A stretch of DNA of 64,000 nucleotides from DATCJA01 sp963814955. Lineage in GTDB: Bacteria > Acidobacteriota > Vicinamibacteria > Vicinamibacterales > UBA2999. Numbering within the stretch: the first letter of the stretch is position 1; each line of letters begins with the position of its first letter. The position numbers were made by a program, and so were the translations under genes. Positions 16,510-25,207 of this stretch are shown here, one piece after another. Location of the stretch: NCBI GenBank assembly GCA_963814955.1, contig CAWFEX010000008.1, forward strand, positions 930,001 to 994,000. Reading direction: 5' to 3'. The notes under the pieces were generated by a model. The model saw only the letters and a program-made list of their open reading frames with translations. It ran no database searches and was not told where the DNA came from.

Positions 16510-17133
16510 ATGAATCGCACCGCTTCTGCAACGTTTATCGATACGCTGGCGGCACGCACCGACACTCACCACTGGGCGATCAAGGGCGCCGCGATGCTTT
16601 TCGTTGCGGTGCTCACCGCGGCCGCCGCGCAACTGAGCGTTCAGCTGCCGTTCACAGAAGTCCCGTTCACGCTGCAGCCCATGGTCGTCTTGTTAGGTGG
16701 GCTGGCCCTTGGATCAAGGCTCGGCCTGGGAAGTCAGGTGCTCTATCTGTTTGCGGGCATCGCCGGCTTGCCGGTGTTCGCACCGTCGCCAGTGCTTCCT
16801 CCGGGCGCACTGCGCCTGATCGGACCGACAGGGGGCTACCTGCTGGCTTATCCGATTGCCGCCTGGCTCGTTGGCGCACTTGCCGAGCGGGGACTAGATA
16901 GACGGTACGTCAGTTCTGTCGCGGCGATGCTGGCAGGACTTGCCGTCATTTACGCATGCGGCACGTTCTGGTTGGCGTTCGTCGCGCGAACTGCTGCCCA
17001 GACGCCGATGGGATTGCAGGCGGCGCTCGCGGCGGGTGTGTACCCGTTTGTCATCGCAGACGTGCTCAAGCTGCTCGCAGCCGCGGGCATCTCTCCCACG
17101 CTCTGGCGGCTGGTTGGGCCCGCAAAACGGTAA
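16510..17133 (+). CDS. bioY: BioY biotin transporter (ECF S component)
   Basis: 207 residues, hydrophobic, with about six transmembrane segments. The block VPFTLQPMVVLLGGLALGSRLG and LIGPTGGYLLAYPIAAWLVG are hallmarks of BioY, and a C-terminal FVIADVLKLLAAA corresponds to the late conserved D..K region. BioY binds biotin in the inner membrane, alone or with the EcfT/EcfA energising module; no such module is encoded in the window. No clear BirA operator was seen upstream. Confidence 0.92.
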   Translation: MNRTASATFIDTLAARTDTHHWAIKGAAMLFVAVLTAAAAQLSVQLPFTEVPFTLQPMVVLLGGLALGSRLGLGSQVLYLFAGIAGLPVFAPSPVLPPGALRLIGPTGGYLLAYPIAAWLVGALAERGLDRRYVSSVAAMLAGLAVIYACGTFWLAFVARTAAQTPMGLQAALAAGVYPFVIADVLKLLAAAGISPTLWRLVGPAKR

Positions 17134-17181
17134 GCGTCGAACGGTGCGTCAGCACCGCCAGACACCAGTGCGACGCACTGC

Positions 17182-17976
17182 ATGCGCACCGCGCTCACCA
17201 TCGCCGGCAGTGACCCCAGCGGGGGCGCTGGAATCCAGGCCGACCTCAAGACCTTTGCCGCACACGACGTATACGGGCTGAGCGTCGTCACCGCGGTCAC
17301 GGCGCAGAACACGAACGGAGTCATGGGTTTCGAGGTTCTGTCGTCGGATTTCGTGACCTTGCAAATCGAGACGGTCGTCTCGGACATCCGGCCCGACGCG
17401 GCCAAAACAGGAATGCTGCCCACGGCCGCCATCGTCGAAGCAGTTGCGGCGGCCGTCGTCGATCTCGAAATTCCACTGCTGGTCGTTGATCCGGTGATGA
17501 TCGCCAAGAGCGGTGACGCGTTGATCGACGACGAGGCGGTGGCGGCCCTCAAAACTGAGCTGCTGCGGCGCGCGTTGGTGGTCACGCCGAACATTCCGGA
17601 AGCAGAAACGCTGTCCGGTCTGAAAATCCGTACCGACGCCGATCGTCGCGAGGCGGCGAAGCAGATCAGCGGGTTCGGCCCTCGTGCCGTGATCATCAAG
17701 GGCGGTCACCTCGGCGCCACGGAAATCGTCGATCTCCTCTATGACGGTCATCGGTTTGTGGAGTTTCGTGTCGAGCGCGTGGCGGGGCGCAGCACGCACG
17801 GCACGGGCTGCACATTTTCCGCCGCGCTGGCTGCGCAGCTGGCTCATGGCAGGTCGCTCGACGAGGCGGTGCCGCAGGCGCAACAGTACGTCGCCGGCGC
17901 CATCGGGCGGGCGCCCAACCTTGGACACGGACACGGCCCGATGAACCACTTCTGGAGGGCTCCAAAATCCCGATAA
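17182..17976 (+). CDS. thiD: Hydroxymethylpyrimidine/phosphomethylpyrimidine kinase
   Basis: 264 residues, normal for ThiD. It phosphorylates HMP and HMP-P for thiamine pyrophosphate synthesis. Motifs: TIAGSDPSGGAGIQADLKTF at the N-terminus for substrate binding, DPVMIAKSGDALI, the anion-hole/catalytic block STHGTGCTFSAALAAQLAHG near 208-227. The neighbour is the biotin transporter bioY; no other thi gene is present. Followed after 63 bases by moaE. Confidence 0.93.
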   Translation: MRTALTIAGSDPSGGAGIQADLKTFAAHDVYGLSVVTAVTAQNTNGVMGFEVLSSDFVTLQIETVVSDIRPDAAKTGMLPTAAIVEAVAAAVVDLEIPLLVVDPVMIAKSGDALIDDEAVAALKTELLRRALVVTPNIPEAETLSGLKIRTDADRREAAKQISGFGPRAVIIKGGHLGATEIVDLLYDGHRFVEFRVERVAGRSTHGTGCTFSAALAAQLAHGRSLDEAVPQAQQYVAGAIGRAPNLGHGHGPMNHFWRAPKSR

Positions 17977-18039
17977 CCGCCTCCGATCGAACGGGCACGG
18001 CGGAGTCAGCCGCGGGATGTTGACCCTTATACTGATCGT

Positions 18040-18576
18040 ATGGCCCAGGTGGCGGTGACATCCGAGCCGCTCGATGCGCAAGCACTGATTCGCGAAGTGG
18101 TCCGGCTAAAGCCGGACACTACGTACAACTTAGCGGCAGACACGACGCATGACAGCGCCGCCCAGTTTGGTTCGGGCAGTGGCGCCATCGCGACGTTCAC
18201 CGGGCTGGTGCGAGACCACAATCAAGGGCGTCGTGTGCGCTTTCTCGAATACGAGGCGTACGAGCCGCTGGCGCTGCGCGCTCTCGCGCTGATCGTGGAC
18301 GAGGCGCATGCTGCGTGGCCATCCGTACGGCTCGCGATCCATCACCGGATCGGACGTCTCGGAATCGGAGAGGCCAGCATCATCATCGCGGCCATATCGC
18401 CGCACCGCGCCGACGCGTTCGCAGCGTGCCGATATGCAATCGAGCGCGTGAAGCAGATCGTGCCGATCTGGAAACGGGAACACTTCGAGGGCGGCGACGT
18501 CTGGCTGGAAGGGGCGACAGCCGATCCCGATGACGAGACGGCGAAACGGACGGCGTACCGAATTGCATGCGCGTGA
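18040..18576 (+). CDS. moaE: Molybdopterin synthase catalytic subunit MoaE, with a repeat-derived insertion
   Basis: 178 residues; about 25-30 longer than usual. MoaE with MoaD converts precursor Z to molybdopterin. Conserved parts: AIATFTGLVRDHN, LEYEAYEPLA, IHHRIGRLGIGEASI, PIWKREHFEGGDVWLEG (the lysine of KRE is catalytic in the family). Between the N-terminal EPLDAQALIREV and SGAIATF there is an extra segment beginning VVRLKPDTTYNLAADTT, encoded by a palindromic repeat (18098-18126). The frame stays open, and all later motifs are intact, so the enzyme may still work. TATACT lies 7 bases before the start codon. Overlaps moaD by 10 bases. Confidence 0.9.
   Translation: MAQVAVTSEPLDAQALIREVVRLKPDTTYNLAADTTHDSAAQFGSGSGAIATFTGLVRDHNQGRRVRFLEYEAYEPLALRALALIVDEAHAAWPSVRLAIHHRIGRLGIGEASIIIAAISPHRADAFAACRYAIERVKQIVPIWKREHFEGGDVWLEGATADPDDETAKRTAYRIACA
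18098..18126. repeat. GGCT-NN-AGCC palindromic repeat inserted inside moaE
   Basis: GTCCGGCT (18100-18107), AA loop, AGCCGGAC (18110-18117) flanked by GTG and ACTACGTAC. The same core and the trailing TACGT recur in an intergenic copy at 46609-46633, which supports a mobile or dispersed element rather than native moaE sequence. Confidence 0.75.
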
Positions 18577-18812
18577 CTGTTCGACTTTTTGCTCGGCTTC
18601 GCGATCTCGCTGGAACCGGCGAGCTCGTTCGTGAAGTGCCGGATTCGGCAACGGTCCATACAGTGTGGAGTGCGCTGACGGCCGAGATGCCATCGCTCGC
18701 ACAATACGAACGGACGATGTCAGTGGCTGTGAATGCCGAATACGCGCGGATGGCAGCTGCCTTACACGACGGCGATGAAGTCGCGTTCATGCCGCCGGTC
18801 TCTGGAGGATGA
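18567..18812 (+). CDS. moaD: Molybdopterin synthase sulfur carrier subunit MoaD
   Basis: 81 residues with the ubiquitin-like fold pattern and the essential C-terminal di-glycine (PPVSGG) that is thiocarboxylated to donate sulfur to precursor Z. N-terminal MRVTVRLFARLRDLAG is typical. It overlaps moaE by 10 bases and prfA by 4, so the three are translated as one operon. moaA, moaB, moaC and moeB are not in the window. Confidence 0.93.
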   Translation: MRVTVRLFARLRDLAGTGELVREVPDSATVHTVWSALTAEMPSLAQYERTMSVAVNAEYARMAAALHDGDEVAFMPPVSGG

Positions 18813-19885
18813 TGTTCGACAAGCTGAGCACCGTTGAATCACAGTACCAGGAACTGGCTACGCGCCTCGGCACGGCCGAGGTCCAGTCAGATCAGGGCGA
18901 ATACCGGAAAGCCGCCAAGAAGCTGTCAGACCTCGAACCTCTCGTTCAGAAGTACCGGCACTACAAAGCGGTGCAAGCAGACATCGAGGGCACCGAGGAG
19001 CTCATTCGCGAAGCCGATGTCGAAATGCGCGAACTGGCGGAGGAGGAGCTGAAGGGCCTCGTGGACAAACGCGAGGCACTGCTTGCCGAGCTTCGCATCC
19101 TGCTCGTTCCCAAGGATCCAAATGACGAGAAGAACGTCATTCTCGAAATCCGTGCCGGCACGGGCGGCGAGGAAGCTGCGCTTTTTGCCGGCGAATTGTT
19201 CCGGATGTACAACCGGTTTGCTGAACGTCAGGGCTGGAAGCTCGAGGTGATGTCGACGAGCGAGAGCGCCACGGGAGGGCTCAAGGAGATCATCGCGTCG
19301 ATCGACGGACGCGGCGTCTACAGTCGTCTCAAGTACGAAAGCGGCGTTCATCGTGTGCAGCGCGTTCCGGCGACCGAGGCCAGCGGCCGGATCCACACGT
19401 CGACCGCGACGGTGGCCGTCCTGCCGGAGGCTGAAGAAGTCGATATCCAGATCAACGAAAAGGACCTGCGCATCGACACGTTCTGCTCGAGCGGACCCGG
19501 AGGACAGAGTGTCAACACCACCTATTCAGCCGTTCGGGTTACACACATTCCAACCGGCATGGTCGTATCCCAGCAGGACGAAAAATCGCAGATCAAGAAT
19601 CGCGCGAAAGCGATGAAGGTGCTGCGGGCGCGTCTCTACGAAATGGAGATGAGGCGCCAGCACGAAGCCATCGCCAAGGAGAGGCGCGGCCAGGTGGGAA
19701 CCGGAGAACGCTCCGAGAAAATCCGGACCTACAACTTTCCTCAGAGCCGCATCACCGATCATCGCATCAACTTCACAACCCATCGGCTGCACGACGTGCT
19801 CGAAGGAGATCCCGCCGAAATCCTGGACCAGGTGATCGCGTTCTATACCTCAGAGAAGCTCAAGGAAGCGACCGCGGTCAGTTGA
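18809..19885 (+). CDS. prfA: Peptide chain release factor 1
   Basis: 358 residues. It recognises UAA and UAG stop codons and releases the nascent protein. The PAT tripeptide (187-189, in RVPATEASGR) marks RF1 rather than RF2, and the catalytic GGQ is at 231-233 (SSGPGGQSVN). The N-terminal domain is coiled-coil rich. Its start overlaps moaD (ATGATG region), and its stop overlaps the TTG start of prmC, whose product methylates the GGQ glutamine. Confidence 0.97.
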   Translation: MMFDKLSTVESQYQELATRLGTAEVQSDQGEYRKAAKKLSDLEPLVQKYRHYKAVQADIEGTEELIREADVEMRELAEEELKGLVDKREALLAELRILLVPKDPNDEKNVILEIRAGTGGEEAALFAGELFRMYNRFAERQGWKLEVMSTSESATGGLKEIIASIDGRGVYSRLKYESGVHRVQRVPATEASGRIHTSTATVAVLPEAEEVDIQINEKDLRIDTFCSSGPGGQSVNTTYSAVRVTHIPTGMVVSQQDEKSQIKNRAKAMKVLRARLYEMEMRRQHEAIAKERRGQVGTGERSEKIRTYNFPQSRITDHRINFTTHRLHDVLEGDPAEILDQVIAFYTSEKLKEATAVS

Positions 19886-20763
19886 CGCTACAGGAAAAAC
19901 TGGCAGAAGCGCGCGCGCGCCTCGTGGCGGCTGGTATTGCCCACCACGAAGCGTCCATTGACGTCGACTTGTACGCGCGCACCATTCTCGGCTGGGACCG
20001 GGCGCGGCTTCTCGCGGAGCGATCGACGGCGATGCCCAGCCGACTGGAACCGACGTTGTCGGAATGGGTCGCGCGCCGCGAACGCCGCGAACCGACAGCC
20101 TACATCGTTGGCGGGCGCGAATTCTGGGGACTCGATTTTCGTGTCACGCCCGCCGTGCTCATTCCGCGCCCGGAAACCGAGTTCATCGTCGAGGAGGCCG
20201 TGCGAATTCTGTCGCCGTCCGGAGACCCGAAGGTCTCCGGCAACTGGGCGTCGAAGAACATACGGGTTGCGGATATCGGGACTGGCAGCGGCTGCGTCGC
20301 GGTGGCGTTGGCGTGCGAATGCTCCCGCTGCCGGATTACGGCGACCGACGTCTCTCACGCCGCGCTCGACGTCGCGCGCTCCAACGCTGCGCGCCATGGT
20401 GTGAGCGATCGGATTGAATTCGTGGCCACGTCGTACCTCGACGGTATTCCAGGCGTGTTCGATCTCATCACGGCAAACCCGCCTTATGTGAAAGACCGCG
20501 ACAAGCCTGCGTTGGCCCTGGATGTCCGCCACGAGCCCGATGTAGCGCTGTTCGGTGGCGCCGAAGGGCTCCGCGATATCGCCGGCGTCCTCCAAGCCGC
20601 AGCCACAAAACTGACTGCAGGAGGATGGCTCGTGATGGAATTCGGTTTCGGGCAGGAAGATGACGTGCGAACGCTGGTGGCTGCGCACGCGCCATTGCGG
20701 CTTCGCAGCGTACGAAGCGACCTGCAGGGAATTCCCCGAACGGCTATCATTCAGCGCGAATGA
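19882..20763 (+). CDS. prmC: Release factor glutamine methyltransferase
   Basis: 293 residues. It methylates the glutamine of the GGQ motif in RF1 and RF2. Motifs: IPRPETE (95-100), SAM-binding DIGTGSGCVA (131-140) and catalytic NPPY (199-202). The start is TTG at 19882, overlapping the prfA stop by four bases (TTGA), which gives the standard N-terminus. The prfA-prmC order is widely conserved and supports the call. Confidence 0.96.
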   Translation: MTLQEKLAEARARLVAAGIAHHEASIDVDLYARTILGWDRARLLAERSTAMPSRLEPTLSEWVARRERREPTAYIVGGREFWGLDFRVTPAVLIPRPETEFIVEEAVRILSPSGDPKVSGNWASKNIRVADIGTGSGCVAVALACECSRCRITATDVSHAALDVARSNAARHGVSDRIEFVATSYLDGIPGVFDLITANPPYVKDRDKPALALDVRHEPDVALFGGAEGLRDIAGVLQAAATKLTAGGWLVMEFGFGQEDDVRTLVAAHAPLRLRSVRSDLQGIPRTAIIQRE

Positions 20764-21104
20764 GTGACTGCCTGTTCTGCAAAATCATCGCGGGTCAGAT
20801 TCCCGCGGCCATGGTCCACCAGGACGACACGCTGGTGGCGTTCAAGGACATCAACCCTCAGGCGCCGCTGCATCTTCTGATCGTTCCAAAGAAGCACATT
20901 GCTTCCTTGAACGAACTGTCGACCGACGACGACGCGTTGATTGGTGTGATGATGAGGCGGGCCGCCGCATTGGCGAAGGTGCATGGGTACCACGAACGCG
21001 GATACAGGACGGTCTTCAACACGAACCGCGAAGCCGGCCAGACCGTGTTTCACATCCACCTTCACCTGTTGGCGGGACGCGGTCTGACGTGGCCTCCCGG
21101 GTGA
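20760..21104 (+). CDS. HIT family protein, HinT type
   Basis: 114 residues. The N-terminal CLFCKIIAGQIPA and the histidine triad HIHLHLLAG are diagnostic of HinT-like nucleoside phosphoramidase / nucleotide-binding proteins. Cytosolic, usually purine nucleoside phosphoramidase activity. It starts within the prmC stop (ATGA overlap) and is the last gene of the moaE-moaD-prfA-prmC-HIT operon; a double hairpin follows its stop. Confidence 0.93.
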   Translation: MSDCLFCKIIAGQIPAAMVHQDDTLVAFKDINPQAPLHLLIVPKKHIASLNELSTDDDALIGVMMRRAAALAKVHGYHERGYRTVFNTNREAGQTVFHIHLHLLAGRGLTWPPG

Positions 21105-21115
21105 TTTGATGCGCA

Positions 21116-21141
21116 GGGCTGAAGCCCGCGCTCTGCGGGCT
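21116..21141 (+). terminator. Double hairpin after the HIT gene, GGCT-NN-AGCC type
   Basis: GGGCT (21116-21120), GA, AGCCC (21123-21127), overlapping a second possible stem AGCCCGC (21123-21129) / GCGGGCT (21135-21141). The two stems are mutually exclusive. No T-run, so it may be a repeat-family member acting as transcript end or stabiliser between convergent genes. Confidence 0.5.
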
Positions 21142-21160
21142 GTGCGGCGGCCGCGGCCGG

Positions 21161-21733
21161 CTAATTCTGCGACTTCACGTACGCGCTGACGACCGCGACA
21201 GCTTCCGCATCGGTGGCGGGCCGCTGGCGTGCCATCACCGTGATCCACTCGCTGGGCTTGAGGCCTTTCACCGCTCCCATGGAGGCATCGGGAACACGAA
21301 TCCTGACGGTGATCAGGTCGCCATTCACGTCACGCGACGCGAGCTCGGCTGGCAGCGCAAAGAAATCCACGATCCGTTGCGCCGCATCGTACTTGGCGAC
21401 TCGACGCACCGCTCCTGCATGAATGTCCTGACCTGACCACGTCAGCACGACACGGTCGCCCACCGCCAGGCGCTCCACGTCGGTTGCCGCCTGACGCAGC
21501 AGTCGCGCCTTCACTGTCATCGTGCGCATGGCCGCGTCGACCGACACGAGCTCGCCGTGCCACAGATACGTTTCGCCGCTGCGCAGCTGCGGCGGCGCAG
21601 CCCCGCCCTGACGTCCTGGTCCGGCGCCACCCTGCCGCCCCGGTGCGGTCCCGCCCTGTCGTCCTTGCGCAGACGCGATCCCCGCAGCGATGATGACGAG
21701 GCAAACAGCTATCGCGACCAGTCGACTGAACAT
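21161..21733 (-). CDS. Exported protein with GRQGG repeats, unknown function
   Basis: 190 residues with a signal peptide (cleavage likely after ASA, residue 22), then three near-identical GRQGG.AP repeats in a low-complexity linker, and a mature domain of about 140 residues reading as beta strands (YLWHGELVSVD, MTVKARLL, VGDRVVLTWSG). The last 30 residues (PATDAEAVAVVSAYVKSQ) could be an added helix. Family not recognised; a periplasmic or surface location is inferred from the leader. Confidence 0.65.
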   Translation of the reverse strand: MFSRLVAIAVCLVIIAAGIASAQGRQGGTAPGRQGGAGPGRQGGAAPPQLRSGETYLWHGELVSVDAAMRTMTVKARLLRQAATDVERLAVGDRVVLTWSGQDIHAGAVRRVAKYDAAQRIVDFFALPAELASRDVNGDLITVRIRVPDASMGAVKGLKPSEWITVMARQRPATDAEAVAVVSAYVKSQN

Positions 21734-21772
21734 AGATCCTCCGTTGACTCCAGCGGCAGGTATTTATACATC

Positions 21773-21793
21773 ACCAACTACCAACTACCAACC
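21773..21793. repeat. Heptamer array ACCAACT x3
   Basis: ACCAACT ACCAACT ACCAACC in tandem, in the gap between the HAD gene and the start of the exported protein gene. Period seven, as in the other short arrays of this window. Confidence 0.7.
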
Positions 21794-21800
21794 GGCAGCG

Positions 21801-22499
21801 TCAGGCGATCAACGATGGCAGCTCCGACAGGTCCCGGATGACCGGCACGTCGGATGGCACCGGCCGCGACAGACGTGACGAGCGCTGCACGAGAATGCCG
21901 CGCATGCCCGCCTGCCTGGCCCCTTCGACATCGTGCTGGTAACTGTCCCCGACCATTACGGATTCCGCAGCTGCAACCCCCACAAGCTGCAGAGCAGACT
22001 CAAAAATGCTCGGATGCGGCTTCAGGTAGCCGTGCTCTGACGACGAGATTGCCCCCGCAATCAGTCCGTGAAGCGCAAAATGCTGCTGGAACGATATGAG
22101 ACAGCGATGCGAATTCGAGATCAGGCCGATCTTGATGCCGCGCGCCGACAACTCGCGCAGTGCCGGCTCCACGTCGTCATATAGAAAGAAGTGCTGGCAG
22201 GCGGCCCATTCCGAGTAGATCTCCTGTGCACAGGCGTCGAGCCGCTCTCCAGTTCCGCCCATCTCCTCGATAATGCGACGCGTGTATCGAACAAAGATTC
22301 CCGCGTCATAAACGTGCTCGTGATCGTCGTCCAGAATTGACGACGCGGCGAGAACTGCGTCAAGGAAGCGCGCTGGATTGATCTCTATGCCGTGGCGCCG
22401 ACAGAACACCGCATACCCTTCGCCCTGAAATGTCGGACCGGGGTAGATCAGGGTGAAATCCACATCGAAGAACACGGCCTTCACCGCTGCGGGGTTCAT
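21801..22499 (-). CDS. HAD-superfamily hydrolase
   Basis: 232 residues. Motif I is FFDVDFTLI (D12 and D14 as nucleophile and acid/base), motif II SNS in GLISNSHR, and motifs III/IV K in YLKPHPSIFE and GDSYQHDV. The cap domain lies between residues 20 and 95, as in subclass I phosphatases such as phosphoglycolate phosphatase and YjjG. Substrate unknown. The start overlaps the stop of the upstream M16 gene by 4 bases, so it belongs to the peptidase operon. Confidence 0.88.
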   Translation of the reverse strand: MNPAAVKAVFFDVDFTLIYPGPTFQGEGYAVFCRRHGIEINPARFLDAVLAASSILDDDHEHVYDAGIFVRYTRRIIEEMGGTGERLDACAQEIYSEWAACQHFFLYDDVEPALRELSARGIKIGLISNSHRCLISFQQHFALHGLIAGAISSSEHGYLKPHPSIFESALQLVGVAAAESVMVGDSYQHDVEGARQAGMRGILVQRSSRLSRPVPSDVPVIRDLSELPSLIA

Positions 22500-23776
22500 C
22501 CCGGGGGGCCTGTATACGGACCTGCGATAACGACCGTGGCGCTGGCAGGAACGAGCGCCCGGCGAGCCGCCTCGTGAACCGCATCGCGCGTCACTGCCAT
22601 CAACAGGTCGGGCACGCGAACGTCATAGTCCAGACCCAGCCCGAAGAATTCCTCCGTCTGCAGGAACGCGGCAATGCCCGCGTTCGTCTCGAGAGTACGC
22701 GGCATTGAACCGATCAAATACTGCTTCGATTCGACCGTCTCGGTATCGGTCGGCCCGTCGGTGGCAAACCGTGCGAGCTCGTGATCTATCGCGTCGATCG
22801 CGCGATCGACATTCGCGGGGCTGACGCCCGCCCGGATGGTCAACGGACCGGGAATGATGTTCGCATCGAGCGAACTGAACACGTAATACGCCATCCCCTC
22901 GCGCTCGCGGATTCGGTCGCCGAGCCGCCCGCCAATCGAATACTGACCGAGGATGTTGTTCATCAGCCAGTACGCGTAGTAGTCGGGATCGTCGCGGCGG
23001 ATGCTCGTGAACCCGTAGGCGATGTCGGCCTGTGCCTTGTTCATCATCGGAAGCACACGAACACGACGGCTCGATGCGCGTGGCACTCCCTCGAGGTCTG
23101 GCGGTGAAGGCGCTGCGGCGTGCCACTGTGAAAAAGACGCGCGCGCCGCCTCGATCGCACGAGACGGCTCGATATCACCAACCATCACGAGTGACATGGC
23201 GGATGGGGCGAATCGCGCGGCGTGAAAGCCCTGGAGCGCGGCGCGATCAATTGCGTCCACGCTCTCAACCGTACCGCGCGGCCGACGGCCGTACCCGTGA
23301 GAAGGGCCGTACAGATCCGTCAGTAGTCCTTCCACCGCCGCCACGGCTGGATTGTCGTCGTCCTGGCGGATCAGTGTGATGACCTCATTGCGACGCGTGG
23401 TGATTTCGTCCTGCGGAAAGACGGGACGCATGGCGATGTCGGCAACCAGGGCGAGGATGGCTTCGAGGTCGTCAACGAGGCATGTACACACGATCGACAG
23501 AACATGGCGGTTGATGTTGGTAGAAAGCGACACCCCGCGCTGGTCGAGCTCCTCCGCGATCGTCTCAGCCGAACGGCCTACCGTTCCACGATCGATGGTC
23601 CGCGACACAAAATGCGCGAGGCCAGGCCGGTGCAACGGATCGAATACGCTTCCCGCAGCAAACGCCGCGTTGATGGTGACGGCCGGAGTGGCGTGGGACT
23701 GTTTGGCAATGACCACCGCTCCGTTGTCGAGCACCGCGCGAACGGGCGCCAGCCCGCGATGGAGGGCGATGGCCAT
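22496..23776 (-). CDS. M16 family peptidase, non-catalytic-type partner subunit
   Basis: 426 residues from the ATG at 23776, which overlaps the stop of the upstream M16 gene by one base (TAATG). The family zinc motif HxxEH is replaced by HFVSR (in LAHFVSRTIDRGT), so this half should lack peptidase activity; a later R..Y segment (GGRLGDRIREREGMAYYVF) typical of the second M16 domain is retained. In heterodimeric M16 enzymes the inactive chain supplies the substrate-binding arginine and tyrosine. No signal peptide is seen. Confidence 0.88.
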   Translation of the reverse strand: MAIALHRGLAPVRAVLDNGAVVIAKQSHATPAVTINAAFAAGSVFDPLHRPGLAHFVSRTIDRGTVGRSAETIAEELDQRGVSLSTNINRHVLSIVCTCLVDDLEAILALVADIAMRPVFPQDEITTRRNEVITLIRQDDDNPAVAAVEGLLTDLYGPSHGYGRRPRGTVESVDAIDRAALQGFHAARFAPSAMSLVMVGDIEPSRAIEAARASFSQWHAAAPSPPDLEGVPRASSRRVRVLPMMNKAQADIAYGFTSIRRDDPDYYAYWLMNNILGQYSIGGRLGDRIREREGMAYYVFSSLDANIIPGPLTIRAGVSPANVDRAIDAIDHELARFATDGPTDTETVESKQYLIGSMPRTLETNAGIAAFLQTEEFFGLGLDYDVRVPDLLMAVTRDAVHEAARRALVPASATVVIAGPYTGPPG

Positions 23777-25167
23777 TAGTTCGGCGTGACTTCCCTGCCG
23801 TCGGACACCGGTCCCGCGCCCGCACCTTCGCCGACGGGCGCGGCCGTTTCGGCACCTATCGGCAGCGGCTCGAACCACGCGACCGTTCGATTGATGGACT
23901 TGAGTCTCTCCGATGCGGCGGCTGCGACCTGATCGACGGTTACCGACTCAATCTGCGTCTGCAGCGACGAGAGGGCGCGCCAGCTCGCGATCGTCTCGAA
24001 GTACCCGAGCTGATGAGCAATGTTGCTGATGCTGTCGTTTTCGAAGACCAGGCGCGCGCGCAGCTGGTGAACGGCTTTCGCGAGCTCCGCCGCAGAGATC
24101 CCTCCCGCGCGCACGGTTTCGAGCTCGGCGAGCACGACTTCCTCCACTCGCTCGAGAGACGTGCCTGTCGTCGCCGTCAATGAAAGCGTGTAAAGAAAGG
24201 GCTCCGCGGTGGGCACGAGACCCCCGTTCACCGACGATGCGAGACCTGTGTTGACGAGCGCACGATACAATCGCGCGCTCCGCTGCGGCGGCGGTGTGCG
24301 GAAACTCGCCCAGAGATTGATGCCCTTCGCTCCAGTGAGCACCGCGTCGAGCACGAGCATCGGGAAAAAGTCGGGCTCGTCGATCGCGGGCGCGCGATAT
24401 CCGAGCTTCAGATACGCCGTCGTCCCCTCGCGCGACAACGTCAGCCGGCGCTCGCCGAGCTGGTCCGGCTCCTTGGTCCTCACGCGCCGCTGCAATTCAC
24501 CGGGCTTGATGTCACCGAAGTGGCGCCGAACGCCGCGCATCGCCTCGTCCGTGTCGATATCTCCGACGATGACCAGCGTCGCGTTGTTCGGCACGTAGAA
24601 TCGCCGGTAGTACGAATAGAGGTCGTCGCGCGTCATCGTCTGCAGATCCGACAGCCATCCAATGGTCGGATGGCGGTATGGATGCGCCTTGAACGCAACG
24701 GCCGTAAGCTCCTGGTCGAGCAGCGTGTCGGGATCGTTTTCCCCGCCCTGCAACTCCGAGATGATGACCGTCCGCTCCGATTCACAGTCCGCGGGATCGT
24801 AGAGGCAATTCGTCATCCGCTCGGATTCGATGAACAGCATGCGATCGAGCGCGTCGCGGGTGGCCGTTTCCGTATATGTGGTCTGATCGATCCACGTGTA
24901 TCCATTCCAGTAGCCGCCAAACTGCTCGATGATGCCTTTGACCTTGTCGCGTGGAATGTTGGTGGTGCCCTTGAAGTTCATGTGCTCCACCCAGTGCGAC
25001 ACGCCCGTCTGCCCGGTCGTCTCGTCTTTCGACCCGACCCGGTACCAGCACCACACCGTGGCCAGCGGCGCCGTGTGCATTTCCTGAATGAGCACGCGCA
25101 GGCCATTGTCGAGAACCTCTTCGCGCACCTGCGGTGCCGCTACTGCGGCCCGTTCGAGAGTGGCCAT
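23776..25167 (-). CDS. M16 family zinc peptidase, catalytic subunit
   Basis: 463 residues. The inverted zinc motif HxxEH appears as HWVEHMNFKGT, with a distal glutamate in the CESERTVIISELQGGEND segment, typical of insulinase/MPP-like peptidases. It degrades or processes peptides with its partner encoded directly downstream. Divergent from ileS by 40 bases. Not obviously exported: no signal peptide at the ATG. Confidence 0.92.
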   Translation of the reverse strand: MATLERAAVAAPQVREEVLDNGLRVLIQEMHTAPLATVWCWYRVGSKDETTGQTGVSHWVEHMNFKGTTNIPRDKVKGIIEQFGGYWNGYTWIDQTTYTETATRDALDRMLFIESERMTNCLYDPADCESERTVIISELQGGENDPDTLLDQELTAVAFKAHPYRHPTIGWLSDLQTMTRDDLYSYYRRFYVPNNATLVIVGDIDTDEAMRGVRRHFGDIKPGELQRRVRTKEPDQLGERRLTLSREGTTAYLKLGYRAPAIDEPDFFPMLVLDAVLTGAKGINLWASFRTPPPQRSARLYRALVNTGLASSVNGGLVPTAEPFLYTLSLTATTGTSLERVEEVVLAELETVRAGGISAAELAKAVHQLRARLVFENDSISNIAHQLGYFETIASWRALSSLQTQIESVTVDQVAAAASERLKSINRTVAWFEPLPIGAETAAPVGEGAGAGPVSDGREVTPN

Positions 25168-25207
25168 CCCCGCATTATAGAATTCGAGGGTAGCCGCCTA
25201 CTTCCCT

